From positions 124,001 through 188,000 of the forward strand of contig NZ_JAERVO010000007.1 in the NCBI RefSeq assembly GCF_016798325.1: DNA of 64,000 nucleotides. Direction: 5' to 3'. Shown here piece by piece: positions 9,148-18,000 of the stretch. The notes beneath the pieces are model-generated. The model was not told the DNA's origin, did no database searches, and saw only the letters and a list, made by a program, of their open reading frames with translations. The DNA comes from Marinobacter mangrovi (lineage in GTDB: Bacteria; Pseudomonadota; Gammaproteobacteria; Pseudomonadales; Oleiphilaceae). The translations under genes and the position numbers were made by a program. Each line of letters opens with the position of its first letter. The stretch's first letter is position 1.

Positions 9148-10215
9148 ATGCGCTTTTTAAAGAAACTGGCTGTGCTGGCGGCCCTGATTATCCCCATGCA
9201 CGCCTTTGCGGACGATCCATTGAAAGTCGGTTTTATCTACGTGGGCCCGATTGGGGACCATGGCTGGAGTTACCAGCACGATCAGGGACGTAAGGCCCTG
9301 GAAGAGCATTTTGGCGACAAGCTCCAGACCACCTACGTTGAGAACGTCAACGAGGGCGCGGACGCCGAGCGGACCCTGCGCCGTCTGGCCCAGGCCGGCA
9401 ACGACGTGATCATTGCTACCTCCTTCGGTTTCATGAACGCGATTGCCCGCGTGGCCAAGGACTACCCGGACAAGGTGTTCCTGCACGCGACGGGCTACAA
9501 GCGCGCCAAGAACCTGGGCACCTACCTGTCCGTAACCTATGAAGGCCGCTACGTCAGCGGTACCGCGGCGGGTCTGGTGACCAAGTCCAACAAGATCGGC
9601 TACATCGCCTCCTTCCCGATTCCGGAGGTCATCCGCGACATCAACGCGACCTTCATGGCAGCGCGTAAGGTCAACCCGGACGTCGAGCTGAAAGTGGTTT
9701 GGGTCAGCACCTGGTTCGATCCGGCGAAAGAAGCCGACGCCGCGAACACCCTGATGGATCAGGGCGTGGACGTGATCATCCAGCACACCGACAGCCCGGC
9801 GGCCATGCTGGCGGCCGAGAAGCGCGGCAAGTGGGCTGTGGGTCAGGCGTCTGACATGTCCCATTTCGGTCCGCACGCGCATCTGCTGTCTGTCGTTGAC
9901 GACTGGGCACCGTACTACATCCAGGCGGTCCAGCAGGTCATGGACGGCACCTGGAAGTCCACCGACTACTGGGGCGGCATCAAGGAAGGCGACATCAAGA
10001 TTGTGGGCCTGAGCGACCGTCTGACCGACGAGCAGACCAAGAAGGTCAACGACACCATCGAAGCCATCCGCACCGAGAAGCTGCATCCGTTCACCGGTCC
10101 GATCTACGACCAGGACGGCAAGCTGCGCGTGAAGGAAGGCGAAGTGGCGACCCGTGAACAGCTGTCCAGCATGGACTGGTACGTTCAGGGGATGACCGCG
10201 ACCTATCCGCAGTAA
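9148..10215 (+). CDS. BMP-family ABC substrate-binding protein (purine/nucleoside type)
   Basis: A 355-residue secreted binding protein with a signal peptide (MRFLKKLAVLAALIIPMHAFA) and the BMP/PnrA fold (DPLKVGFIYVGPIGDHGWSYQHDQGR). The ATG at 9148 is preferred over the in-frame GTG at 9142, because AGGAG sits 9 nt before the ATG but only 3 nt before the GTG. BMP proteins bind purine nucleosides or free purines for ABC importers. A BMP-type ATPase and two permeases are encoded at 33174-36742 with no binding protein beside them, so this protein is the likely partner. That link is inference. Confidence 0.85.
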   Translation: MRFLKKLAVLAALIIPMHAFADDPLKVGFIYVGPIGDHGWSYQHDQGRKALEEHFGDKLQTTYVENVNEGADAERTLRRLAQAGNDVIIATSFGFMNAIARVAKDYPDKVFLHATGYKRAKNLGTYLSVTYEGRYVSGTAAGLVTKSNKIGYIASFPIPEVIRDINATFMAARKVNPDVELKVVWVSTWFDPAKEADAANTLMDQGVDVIIQHTDSPAAMLAAEKRGKWAVGQASDMSHFGPHAHLLSVVDDWAPYYIQAVQQVMDGTWKSTDYWGGIKEGDIKIVGLSDRLTDEQTKKVNDTIEAIRTEKLHPFTGPIYDQDGKLRVKEGEVATREQLSSMDWYVQGMTATYPQ

Positions 10216-10227
10216 GACACACGACAA

Positions 10228-10291
10228 GGCGGAGCCCGGCTCCGCCAACGATCGCTGTCAGGCCCGAAGCTCCGTGCGACGGGCCTTTTTT
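10228..10291 (+). terminator. Two hairpins, the second a Rho-independent terminator, after the BMP gene
   Basis: A perfect 8-bp stem (GGCGGAGC/GCTCCGCC, 3-nt loop) lies at 10228-10246. It is followed by a GGCCCG/CGGGCC stem at 10261-10285 that runs directly into six T residues. The second hairpin is a standard intrinsic terminator. Confidence 0.8.
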
Positions 10292-10382
10292 GTGTCTGGC
10301 GAATGGGGGGCTGCGATAAGGGCAGTGCGGTGCAGATTGACCACCCTCAGGTGCCACCTCAGGCAGGCCTTTCGGCCGGCTC

Positions 10383-10470
10383 GGAAGCTGAAGCGTCCGC
10401 TACATTGAATGGCGTCAACGCAAACTTTGGCGGTTGGGCACGACCATGTAGCCGACGCTTCAGCTTCGGA
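10383..10470. repeat. REP-like composite palindrome, copy 1
   Basis: Inverted arms GAAGCTGAAGCGTCCGCTACA and TGTAGCCGACGCTTCAGCTT flank a ~45-nt centre. A GGCGCC-GGCA-GGCGCC hairpin and a short T run follow at 10472-10491. It belongs to a family with copies near 10607, 24741, 39381, 43385 and 43661. Confidence 0.8.
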
Positions 10471-10491
10471 GGCGCCGGCAGGCGCCCGTTT

Positions 10492-10601
10492 TCAGGCCAC
10501 TCGGGCCATCAGATCCGCAAGCCCGTTCCGAACGTTCTCAACCAGCTCCCGTTCTTACAGCCCCAGCATCGATCCGTCTTCAACCACCGGCTTCCCGTTC
10601 A
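10492..10601 (-). pseudogene. Duplicated C-terminal remnant of the 8-oxoguanine-deaminase-like gene
   Basis: This segment aligns, at a 224-nt offset, with the last codons and stop of the amidohydrolase gene ending at 10716. It carries several substitutions and has no 5' portion. It is a by-product of the tandem duplication and should not be expressed as a protein. Confidence 0.75.
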
Positions 10602-10606
10602 TGCTC

Positions 10607-10694
10607 GGAAGCTGAAGCGTCCGCTACATTGAATGGCGTCATCGCAAACTTTGGCGGTTAGGCACGACCATGTAGCCGACGCTTTAGCTTCGGA
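10607..10694. repeat. REP-like composite palindrome, copy 2
   Basis: This is the same element as at 10383, displaced by 224 nt, with small changes (GACGCTTTAGCTTCGG in the right arm). The GGCGCC-GGCA-GGCGCC hairpin follows and sits just past the stop of the leftward amidohydrolase gene. Confidence 0.8.
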
Positions 10695-10715
10695 GGCGCC
10701 GGCAGGCGCCCGTTT

Positions 10716-12074
10716 TCAGGCCACTCGGGCCATCAGATCCGCAAGCCCGTTCCGAACATTCCCAACCAGTTCCCGTTCTTCCAGCCCCAGCACCGAACCG
10801 TCCTCGACCACCGGCTTCCCGTTCACAAAACTGTGACTCACCTGCACCGGCTCGCCACACATCAACGGCGCAAACAGGGGCGTATGCACGCCGGCAAAAC
10901 GCGGCGAATCAATGTCGTAGATCGCCAGATCGGCGGCCTGACCCACGGCCAGTTCGCCGATGGCTTCAAGACCCAGCAGCCGGGCGCCGTCGCGGCTGCC
11001 CCATTGCAGCACCTGTTCCAGGGTGGTGGCTTCCGGCCCGTGCAGGGCGCGGTGGATCAGCCAGGTCAGGTTCAGTTCCTGCAGCATGGAGCCGGATTCC
11101 GCTGACGCCGAGCCATCCACGCCGATGCTGATGGGCATGCCTTTTCCGGCCATCTCGATGACCGGTGCGACCCCGCTGCCCAGACGACAGTTGGACGTGG
11201 GGCAGTGGGCAATACCGGTGCCGGTGGCCGCCAGCCGCTCGATGGCGTTGGGATCGCTCTGCACGAGATGCGCGAACCACACATCCGGGCCCAGGAAGTC
11301 GCAGCGCTCGGCATAGTCGATGGCCGCCATGCCGAACTTCTCCCGCGCCTGCACCTCATCGAACCCGACTTCCAGCAGGTGGGAGTGCATGCGCAGGCCA
11401 TTTCCGCGGGCGTAGGCGGCCATCTCCTTCAGGAAATCCGGCGGGCTGGAGTGAATCAGGCTGGTGGGAGCGACCACCAGGCGTCGCATCGCATCCGGGG
11501 CCGCCTGGTGATAGCGGGTCCGGGTGCGTTCCATGCGGTCAATCACCTGGTCCGTGGTTTCCGGCTCGATGTTGTGCCGGCCGAGGCCCTTGTGGCTGCC
11601 TTTCTCCACCGCGCTGCCCCGGCACAGCACCAGGCGGATGCCCAACTCGTCGGCCGCCTGCCAGACGGCATCTTCCAGCTCGTCCGGCGTGTCCCGGTGA
11701 TACAGGTAGTGGTGGTCGGCACAGGTGGTGGTGCCCGAGCGCAGCAGTTCATACAGTCCCAGCCGGGCAGCGTGGTACATCAGCTCCGGCGTGATCTGCG
11801 GCCAGAACCGGTAGGGCACCGAACCCAGCCAGTCACCGAGGCCCTGGTTCAGCCCCTCAGGCACGCCCTTGAGAATGGATTGGGCCAGATGATGATGGGT
11901 GTTCACCAGGCCGGGGTAGATCACGCCGCCGCGGGCGTCGATCACGGTATCGCCGTCCTCGGGCTGGAGGTCGCGGCCCAGGGCTGTAATGCGGTTGCCG
12001 TCGATCCGGAGAGCGGTGGCATCGGGCTGCTCCGGCGAGAAGATCGCCGTGGCGTTGCGAATCAGGTAGGGCAT
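10716..12074 (-). CDS. 8-oxoguanine-deaminase-like amidohydrolase (TRZ/ATZ family)
   Basis: A 452-residue metal-dependent hydrolase of the amidohydrolase superfamily. Metal-binding features are PGLVNTHHHLAQS near residue 58, H in MHSHLLEVGFDE, H in WFAHLVQ and D in SIGVDGSASAES. The SNCRLGSG and VDGSASAES patterns resemble Pseudomonas 8-oxoguanine deaminase, which converts 8-oxoguanine to urate. Substrate is not proven; related enzymes act on hydroxyatrazine or guanine. The gene is separate from the purine operons, but a sequence like the RutR-type half-site lies upstream (12173-12191). Its 3' end is tandemly duplicated. Confidence 0.8.
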   Translation of the reverse strand: MPYLIRNATAIFSPEQPDATALRIDGNRITALGRDLQPEDGDTVIDARGGVIYPGLVNTHHHLAQSILKGVPEGLNQGLGDWLGSVPYRFWPQITPELMYHAARLGLYELLRSGTTTCADHHYLYHRDTPDELEDAVWQAADELGIRLVLCRGSAVEKGSHKGLGRHNIEPETTDQVIDRMERTRTRYHQAAPDAMRRLVVAPTSLIHSSPPDFLKEMAAYARGNGLRMHSHLLEVGFDEVQAREKFGMAAIDYAERCDFLGPDVWFAHLVQSDPNAIERLAATGTGIAHCPTSNCRLGSGVAPVIEMAGKGMPISIGVDGSASAESGSMLQELNLTWLIHRALHGPEATTLEQVLQWGSRDGARLLGLEAIGELAVGQAADLAIYDIDSPRFAGVHTPLFAPLMCGEPVQVSHSFVNGKPVVEDGSVLGLEERELVGNVRNGLADLMARVA

Positions 12075-12599
12075 AAGGGCTCCTCAGTGTACAAAGAGCA
12101 ATGTCCCGGAGGCTGGGTGCAGCTCCTGACCGCTTCTACTCTTGGGGTTGAATCTGTGGCTGTTCTAAAACTGTCTCTCTGGTCAGTTTTATGGATGACT
12201 GGGAATGAAGCAACTTTCACTCCATATCCCGTCCGTGGTGCTGGCCTGTTCCTATTATTTTGAACACCCATTCTGCTTCAATGTCGTGCAATGGCTCCGA
12301 AATTGCGCTGATCTGGTGCGAAATAATTCAATCTGAAAATGCTGTGATGCAAGATGCGCCCGGACCTTTGTGCGTTTTGATGAGCTGGCATGGCAACTGC
12401 AACCATCCGGGCACGTGACTGAGTAGAAGCAGTCAGGTTCTCCCAACGGAGGATCGGGGCATTGCTCATCGCGCATCGGCGGGTGTTGGACACCGCGGCC
12501 GGGCGTGATTGGTGCAATGTCCGATACCGATCGTCCCGCCGTTCTGTCCGCACCTCCCTTGAACGATGGCCTGCAACGCAGGTCGACAGGAGACAGGAC
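12075..12599. other. Divergent intergenic region with a RutR-like half-site
   Basis: A 525-nt region between the amidohydrolase (leftward) and the NMT1-like gene (rightward). At 12173-12191 it contains TCTCTCTGGTCAGTTTTAT, close to a sequence in the divergent purine promoter at 33141-33157. Open frames in the region lack protein features. The right half should hold the NMT1 gene promoter, which I could not define. Confidence 0.4.
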
Positions 12600-13598
12600 A
12601 TGACCATCACGACAAGACTGCATCGTGCATTGACGTTCGCTGCGCTGGCATTCGGTGCCTCGTTGACCCATGCCGCTGACAAGGTGACCTTCCAACTGGA
12701 CTGGCTGCCCGGCGGTGACAAAGCCCCCATCTACGTCGGCCTCGAACAGGGCTACTTCGCGGACGAAGACCTGGACGTCACCATCGCGTCCGGCCGCGGT
12801 TCCACCGATGCCATCACCAAACTGGTCACCGGCCAGGCCGACGTTGGCCTATCGGATCTGGTGTCGCTATTGGTGGCCCGGGCCCAGGACGATGTTCCCG
12901 TTAAAGGCATCTATTCCGTATTCAGCGAAGCGCCCCACGCGTTCTTCACGGTCAAGGGCTCTGGCATCGACAGCGTGAAGGATGTGGCCAACAAGACCAT
13001 CGCCACCTCGCCATTCACCTCGTCGAATCTGTTCCTGCCGCTGCTGCTGGATGTGAATCACGTCGACGAAGACAGCATCAAGCTGGTGAAGACCGACCCG
13101 GGTGCGCTCAATCCGATGCTGCTGACCGGCCGCACGGATGTGGTGATCAGTTGGGTGACCGACACCGAAAAATATCGGGCCATGGCGAAACAGGTCGGCA
13201 AGGAACTGAACGTGATGCCTTGGTACGACGCCGGGCTGGCCTTCTACTCCACCTCGGTGATCGCCAGCGAGAGCTTCCTCAAGGAGCGTCCCGACGTGGC
13301 GCGCCGGTTCGTGAAGGCCTACGCGAAGGCGATCCAGTACACCTGGGCGCACCCGGATGAGAGTGGGCAGGACGTCCACAACGTGGTCCCCGAGGTGGAT
13401 GCGGAGACGGCCGCAGCCACCATCCGCTCGATTCGCCCGCTGGTCTATAACGACGTCAGCAAGGCGCAGGGCATGGGCGCGTTCAATCCGAAGCGCCTGG
13501 GCACCACGTGGGAATGGACGGCCAAAGCGCAGCACATCGCCGTCGATTCATTTGATCCGGAAACTGCGGTGGACCGCTCGTTCATGCCGGAATCCTGA
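12600..13598 (+). CDS. NMT1/THI5-like ABC substrate-binding protein
   Basis: A 332-residue exported binding protein. The ATG at 12600 is preceded by AGGAGAC and followed by a signal peptide (ALTFAALAFGASLTHAAD); the longer open frame upstream has neither. The mature start VTFQLDWLPGGDKAPIYVGLEQGYFADEDLDV is the classic SsuA/ThiY/NMT1 pattern, and GRGSTDAITKLVTGQADVGLSD follows. Such proteins bind pyrimidine precursors, riboflavin, sulfonates or other small molecules. No permease or ATPase gene is adjacent, so it must share one encoded elsewhere. A dioxygenase gene lies 125 nt downstream, possibly in one operon. Confidence 0.8.
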   Translation: MTITTRLHRALTFAALAFGASLTHAADKVTFQLDWLPGGDKAPIYVGLEQGYFADEDLDVTIASGRGSTDAITKLVTGQADVGLSDLVSLLVARAQDDVPVKGIYSVFSEAPHAFFTVKGSGIDSVKDVANKTIATSPFTSSNLFLPLLLDVNHVDEDSIKLVKTDPGALNPMLLTGRTDVVISWVTDTEKYRAMAKQVGKELNVMPWYDAGLAFYSTSVIASESFLKERPDVARRFVKAYAKAIQYTWAHPDESGQDVHNVVPEVDAETAAATIRSIRPLVYNDVSKAQGMGAFNPKRLGTTWEWTAKAQHIAVDSFDPETAVDRSFMPES

Positions 13599-13722
13599 GT
13601 GCGGACTGGCCGCTACGGCGGCCGGCCCTGTAACGGAGTAGAAGCGGCAGGCGAGGGGATGATCTCTCGCCAGGCATTGCTCCAATCACTGGCGGGGCAG
13701 CCCGCCAAGCCATTGGAGAAAA

Positions 13723-14730
13723 ATGATGAGTGACAGCAAAGCATACGGTCTGAAAGAACTGGAATTCGAAAGCACCCTGGGCGGCGAAGGTGTGGAAACC
13801 GACCGCCAGATCCCGATGATCGACCTGAGCGATTTCGAGACGCGCCGGGCAGAGATTACCGAGCAGCTTTGGGAGGCCGCCTGCGAGGTGGGCTTTTTCC
13901 AACTGGTGAATCATGGTCTGAATGTGGAGAAGGTGCGTGAGGCGTTTTTGGCCGCCGAAGCCTTCTTCGCCCTGGACGCCGACACCAAGGGCAAATTCCC
14001 GCTCAAGGAAGGGCTGAACACTGGCTGGGAGTTCAAATCCCAGGTGCGTCCATCGACCGGCACCGCCGATGAAAAGGAATCCTTCCAGATCACGTTGCCC
14101 TACATGGACGACCTGTGGCCGGGCCAGACCACCCTGCCGGAATTCCAGCGCATCATGCTGGATTTCGAGCACCGTGCCTGGCAGGTGGGGATGGATATCC
14201 TGTCCTGCTTCGCTGACCGGCTGGGCTTCGAGCGGGACTTTTTCACGCGCGCCCACGACCGCGGCTCACCGGAATATCAGAGCACCCTGCGGCTGCTGCA
14301 TTACCTGCCGCTGCCGGAGGGCGCCGAGTACCCGCCCGGCACTTGGCGCGCCGGCGCCCACACCGACTTCGATTGCCTGACCATGGTGTTCCAGAAGGAA
14401 GGGCAGTTCGGGCTCCAGGTCTGTCCCGGGAAGGACGCCCAGGGCCGCGCCGATCAGGCGTGGACCAGTGTGGTCCCGCGGGACGACGTTATCACCTGCA
14501 ACATCGGCGACATGCTGATGCGCTGGAGCGACGACACACTCAAATCCACCCTTCACCGTGTACGCATGCCCCGGGCCGGCGAATACCAGGGCCCGCGCTA
14601 CAGCATGGCGTTCTTCTGCCAGGCCAATAAGGACGTGATGATCCAGGGACCGGAGAAGAAGTATCCCGAAATATCGGCACGGGACTACCTGTTGCAGCGG
14701 ATCAACGCGAACTTTGCCGGGAAGATGTAG
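13723..14730 (+). CDS. 2OG-Fe(II) dioxygenase, isopenicillin N synthase family (copy 1)
   Basis: A 335-residue protein with an N-terminal DIOX_N domain (IPMIDLSDFETRRAEITEQLWEAACEVGFFQLVNHGL) and a C-terminal jelly roll. The iron triad is visible as His-Thr-Asp in AGAHTDFDCLTM and His in STLHRVRMP, with Arg-Tyr-Ser in PRYSMAFF for 2-oxoglutarate binding. Two ATG codons are adjacent (13723 and 13726) behind GGAG. Substrate is unknown. A paralogue at 42418 lies at the end of the purine operon, so a purine-linked reaction is possible for both. The 3' end recurs at 23508-23673 in diverged form. Confidence 0.85.
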   Translation: MMSDSKAYGLKELEFESTLGGEGVETDRQIPMIDLSDFETRRAEITEQLWEAACEVGFFQLVNHGLNVEKVREAFLAAEAFFALDADTKGKFPLKEGLNTGWEFKSQVRPSTGTADEKESFQITLPYMDDLWPGQTTLPEFQRIMLDFEHRAWQVGMDILSCFADRLGFERDFFTRAHDRGSPEYQSTLRLLHYLPLPEGAEYPPGTWRAGAHTDFDCLTMVFQKEGQFGLQVCPGKDAQGRADQAWTSVVPRDDVITCNIGDMLMRWSDDTLKSTLHRVRMPRAGEYQGPRYSMAFFCQANKDVMIQGPEKKYPEISARDYLLQRINANFAGKM

Positions 14731-14748
14731 ATCGTTGTGAAAGTGAGG

Positions 14749-14775
14749 AAGCCCGTGCCGGGAGGTGCGGGCTTT
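14749..14775 (+). terminator. Hairpin after the dioxygenase gene
   Basis: An AAGCCCG/CGGGCTT stem with a 12-nt loop, followed by a weak T run (TTTC). A homologous but better terminator, with six Ts, follows the duplicated gene end at 23644-23673. Confidence 0.6.
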
Positions 14776-15038
14776 CGGTGCTAGCCCCTAACGCCTTTGG
14801 CGGCGATGTTTGTGCCGACTTGGGTCACCTCAAACCGGCTGTATTTCTGTATAAAATTTGTATCAATATCATACATAAGACGAAGGTTGTGCTAACTTCG
14901 CCATATATTCCCGGTTGACTTGGAATTCGGTCGATCGAATCCGCCCACGGAAGGGAGGAGCTCCTGGCAATGGCCCTCTTGCGCGTAAGTTAAATGCGCC
15001 ACACGTGTCGGCTTCAATTCGTTGTCAGGATGTGTTCA
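14776..15038 (+). promoter_or_regulatory. AT-rich leader region of the RHS gene
   Basis: The segment around 14840-14880 is AT-rich (TGTATAAAATTTGTATC) inside GC-rich flanks and probably carries the RHS promoter. Exact -10 and -35 boxes are not certain. Confidence 0.35.
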
Positions 15039-18000
15039 ATGCCAAGAGTAATGACGGGTTCAGTCCTTTCACTGACGTTGGTATGCGCCCTTCTCGGCGT
15101 CATCAGTCCCGCCGCGTTCGCCGGAAAAAGCTGCTCTGCGACCGGAACGTTTTATTGTGCCACGCGTGCCGACGATCCTCCGAGCAGCAGCCTTTGCGGT
15201 ATTCATCCTCAAAGTGGGATCGTGCCCGGAGTCAATATTCCGGATGAAGAGCCGTCTTATGGCGAGGGATGGAGTGGGCCCAGTGAATGGAACTACGTTT
15301 ATTCCGTTTCTGATAGTAAAGATCGCCTGTACGGGATTACAGAACGAGATGTTTACCGCCGCGACTGGAAGAACCCTGATGCGCACCCTGATACGGTTAG
15401 CCAAAACGCCTCTGTAGTCCAGTACGATTGCGAGCCCTGCCAGTCGCCCTACCAGTGGAGCAGCGAGCAAAAACGCTGCGTGAAATACTGCCCCCCGGAC
15501 AGTACCGGCCTGGATGTCCAGCTCGGCGTCTGCATTGTCCCGCCCAAGGACGAACCGAACCAATGCGATATCCACGCCGGCAATCCGATTAATGTGGCGA
15601 CCGGCGAAAAGATCCAGCGGTTTGACCCGGACGTGCGGGTAGGCAACGGACCTTTCCCCATTGAATTTGTTCGCACCTACCGCTCCTACATCGACCCCAT
15701 TGCACGCCAGAAGGTGATCCAGGAGAGTGCGGCCAGCCTGGACGACTGGAAAATCCACTATCAGCCGACGAACTATGAAGGCCCATCGAAGACGCTGGTT
15801 TCGGAATTCCAGACCGATGATGGCGAGATGGCGCAGAGCAGCATGACCCACAATTACGCCAAGCGTCTGATTGTGCTGGATCAAAGCAATGTGTATTTGC
15901 GCTCTCCCGAAGGCAAGGACGAGCGAATTCGTACCACGAATACACAGAACGCTTTCAGTGATGGCATTTTACGGAAACTGGCGTCGGGCTGGGAGATTTA
16001 CACCCGCGAGGGCCTGCATGAGGAATACAACGCCGATGGGCGCCTGGTACGTCGGGATCACCCTTCGGGCGCGTGGCAGAAACTGGAATATAACGACGAT
16101 GGCGATCTTGTCCGCATCCTTGACGACAAAGGCTACGCTGTTGAGTTGACCTACCGTCAGCCAGGGCAACTGGCAGCTCTCCACCTCCCCGATGGCCAGT
16201 CAGTCGATTACCGGTACGACGGCAAAGGCCGAATGGTACAGGTCACCTTTCCCGGCGGGCAGGTCCGGGAAACGTATCGCTACGAAAATCCAGATCACCC
16301 CCGGCTGCTGACAGCGATCGTGGATGCCAATGGCCAACGTTCCGCGGAATGGCAATACGATGAACGCGGCCGGGCTGTGATGAGCCAGCACGCCAATGGC
16401 ACGGATGTCACCGAAATTACCTACAACACGGATAACAGCGTTTCCGTGGCGAACGTCAATGGGCACGTCAAAACCGTACATTTTGAGGACGGCTCCGACC
16501 GGATCACCAAGGTGGAAGGGAAAAGCTGCAGTTCACCGGATACCAACGGCAATGTAGAGCTGAGCGAGCACACCTACAGCTACGGTTATCCCTTGCTGAT
16601 GACCGACGAATCCGGGAACCAAACGCGTTACGAGTACCTGTCGAATGGCCTTCTCCACTATATCGAAAGAGGTTATGGCTCTGAAACGCCAATGCGAACG
16701 AGCTATATCTGGCACAGCCTTTACCAGAAGCCCGTCACAATTTACCACCCGGGATACCCGGAAGGCCGTGTTGAAAAATTCGAGTACGGCCAGAATGGCC
16801 GGGTCGAGAAAAAGACCGTCTCCGGCGGGTCGGACGAGCAGGTCACGACCTACCATTATGACGACCGGGATCTCCTGGTCGAAGTGGACGGACCGCGCAC
16901 GGACGTGGCAGATGTCACCCGTTACGAATACGACGACCGCCGTCGGCTGATCAAAGTCACGGCTCCTTCCGGCGCCATCACGGAAGTAACCGCATTTGAC
17001 GCCGATGGACGAGTGACGCAGATCAAGGACGCTAACGGCGTCGTCACCGCACTGGCCTATAACGCCAAGGGGCGCCTGATCCGACAGGAGACGGGAGAGC
17101 GCACCGTCCGGTACCAGTACGATGCGATAGGGCTGCTTAGCCAAGTCACCCTGGGCACAGGCATGACCCTGAGCTATTCGTACGACGCCGCGCGTCGGCT
17201 GACGGCAGTCAGCGATACGCTGGGAAACCGGATCGAGTTCGCCCTTGATGACGCAGGCAACGTGACAAAGCGCTCCGTCACAGACCCCTCGGGTCAGCTG
17301 CGCTTCAAGCAGCGCTACGTCTATGATCGCCTTAACCGCCTGCAGCAAACCATACAGGCCAGCGGCGCCGTCTGGGAGAACCGTTACGACACGGCCGGCA
17401 ATCTGGTTGAGCAAATCGACCCGACACAATACCGCCAGTCGCATCAGTTCGACCCGCTGGACCGACCCGTGGGTCAGGTGGATCCGTTATCCGCATCGAC
17501 TGGCTTCCAGTACGACGCGCAGGGGCACCTGAACGCCGTGACCGATGCCCTGGGCCGCACCACCGAATACGAATACAATGCGCTGGGCGAAGTGATCGAA
17601 AGGCGCAGCCCCGATACGGGAACGACGCAATACCGCTACGACGCCGCCGGCAACCGGATTCAGCGGACCGACGCCCGCGGCATCGAAGCCGATTACAGCT
17701 ACGATGCTCAGAACCGGCTGGTTCAAGTGATCTATCCCGCCAGTGGAGATGCAGTCAGCTACCAGTACGACGACCCTGCCGCCGGAAGCTACGGTATCGG
17801 AAGGCTGTATCGGATCGAGGACGGAAGCGGCAGCACCACCTACCACTACAATGCCCACGGCGATGTGGTGGAACAAACGCAAGTGATCGAGAGTGTTCAA
17901 TACACCACACGCTATAGCTACAACGCCGCCGGCCAGCTAACGGGGATGGTATACCCGGGTGGCCGTCGAATCGATTACACCTACGACGCGGGTGGTCGGA

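Larger units (their letters stand above)
10379..10825. repeat. 224-bp imperfect tandem duplication covering a REP-like element and an amidohydrolase gene end
   Basis: The segment 10379-10602 is repeated at 10603-10826 with an exact 224-nt offset and roughly a dozen mismatches by eye. Each unit holds one full copy of the dispersed REP-like palindrome followed by the C-terminal codons and stop of the leftward amidohydrolase gene. The copy nearer the gene (10716 onward) is the functional end; the other is a remnant. Confidence 0.85.

Noticed and set aside
12255-12730. Overlapping minus-strand frames in the gap before the NMT1-like gene
   Set aside because: Cys/Arg-rich translations with no signal or domain; they run over the promoter and start of the NMT1-like gene.
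14994-15038. Upstream start of the RHS gene giving 15 more residues
   Set aside because: The extension has no ribosome site and puts extra residues before a signal peptide that is normal from 15039.
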